Origin: Brevundimonas sp.
GTDB lineage: Bacteria; Pseudomonadota; Alphaproteobacteria; Caulobacterales; Caulobacteraceae
Reading direction: 5' to 3'
Length of the DNA stretch: 6,007 bases
Assembly (NCBI GenBank): GCA_013693835.1
Contig: CP059260.1
Span: 2,559,429 to 2,565,435, forward strand
Positions 5,900 through 6,007 of this stretch are shown piece by piece. Under the pieces are notes generated by a model that did no database searches, had not been told where the DNA came from, and saw only the letters and a program-made list of their open reading frames with translations. Numbering within the stretch: position 1 is the first letter of the stretch; every line of letters begins with the position of its first letter. A program made the translations under genes and the position numbers.

Positions 5900-6007
5900 A
5901 TGAAACTGCACAGACGCGGCCTGATCGGCGGCATGGGCCTGGTTGGCGTGGTGGGGTGCAGTAGCCCGCCGTCTTGCGACGCCGAACGCCGGACACCCCG
6001 CGTCCTT
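5900..6007 (+). CDS. Lipoprotein with Tat-like signal, 5' part (cut by window end)
   Basis: ATG 5900 has GGGGAGG (5887-5893) six bases upstream, and the frame is open to the window edge for 36 codons. The N-terminus MKLHRRGLIGGMGLVG is a signal peptide with a twin-arginine pair followed by a hydrophobic run and the lipobox VVGC, so Cys20 would be lipidated and the protein anchored to a membrane facing the periplasm, possibly after export by Tat. The visible mature part (SSPPSCDAERRTPRVL) is too short to assign a family. A glycerophosphodiester phosphodiesterase, whose catalytic domain often begins with a similar strand before AHRG, is one speculative possibility. Same strand as the helicase, 45-85 bases after it depending on the true helicase stop; a shared transcript is possible. 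Confidence 0.7.
   Translation, partial: MKLHRRGLIGGMGLVGVVGCSSPPSCDAERRTPRVL

Noticed and set aside
4910..5911. 333-codon open frame on the minus strand
   Set aside because: Antisense shadow of the helicase gene; low-complexity Ala/Gly/Leu-rich product with no motif.

Overview
The window reads as chromosomal DNA of a GC-rich alphaproteobacterium. A Caulobacteraceae member such as a Brevundimonas-like organism is my best guess, from the codon use, the style of the RhlE-type helicase and the malate synthase G; this is inference, because no rRNA or other phylogenetic marker is present. It looks like ordinary housekeeping DNA. I see no mobile element, CRISPR array, tRNA or rRNA, and no candidate for a new defence or biosynthetic system.

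Layout from left to right: (1) 1-597, plus strand, the 3' part of a HlyD-family type I secretion adaptor whose start lies outside the window. (2) 601-2712, minus strand, a complete malate synthase G gene (glcB), converging on the adaptor gene with only 3 bases between the stop codons. (3) 2713-2837, a divergent intergenic region holding a strong Shine-Dalgarno for glcB and two inverted repeats that look like operators. (4) 2838-3463, plus strand, a DUF1345 membrane protein gene whose frame is broken four times. (5) 3552 to about 3899-4025, plus strand, a probable small exported protein of unknown function, apparently also frame-broken. (6) 4026-4306, a gene-free leader with two sizeable hairpins. 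(7) 4313 to 5814 or 5854, plus strand, a DEAD-box RNA helicase of the RhlE type. (8) 5900-6007, plus strand, the start of a lipoprotein gene with a Tat-like twin-arginine signal, cut by the window edge.

The genes do not form an evident pathway. Malate synthase G serves the glyoxylate/glycolate route, the adaptor belongs to a protein exporter encoded upstream, and the helicase acts in RNA remodelling. Short distances between unrelated genes suggest compact independent units.

The most notable observation is technical or evolutionary. Between about 2950 and 4420 (and once more near 5773) every frame break I can locate is explained by missing single bases, mostly in short G or C runs. Three of them lie within about 20 bases and together garble the conserved Q motif of the helicase while leaving its frame open. 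The flanking coding regions (1-2712 and 4420-5770) are clean. The simplest reading is a patch of poor-quality sequence rather than true pseudogenes, so the proteins translated literally from this patch should not be trusted.
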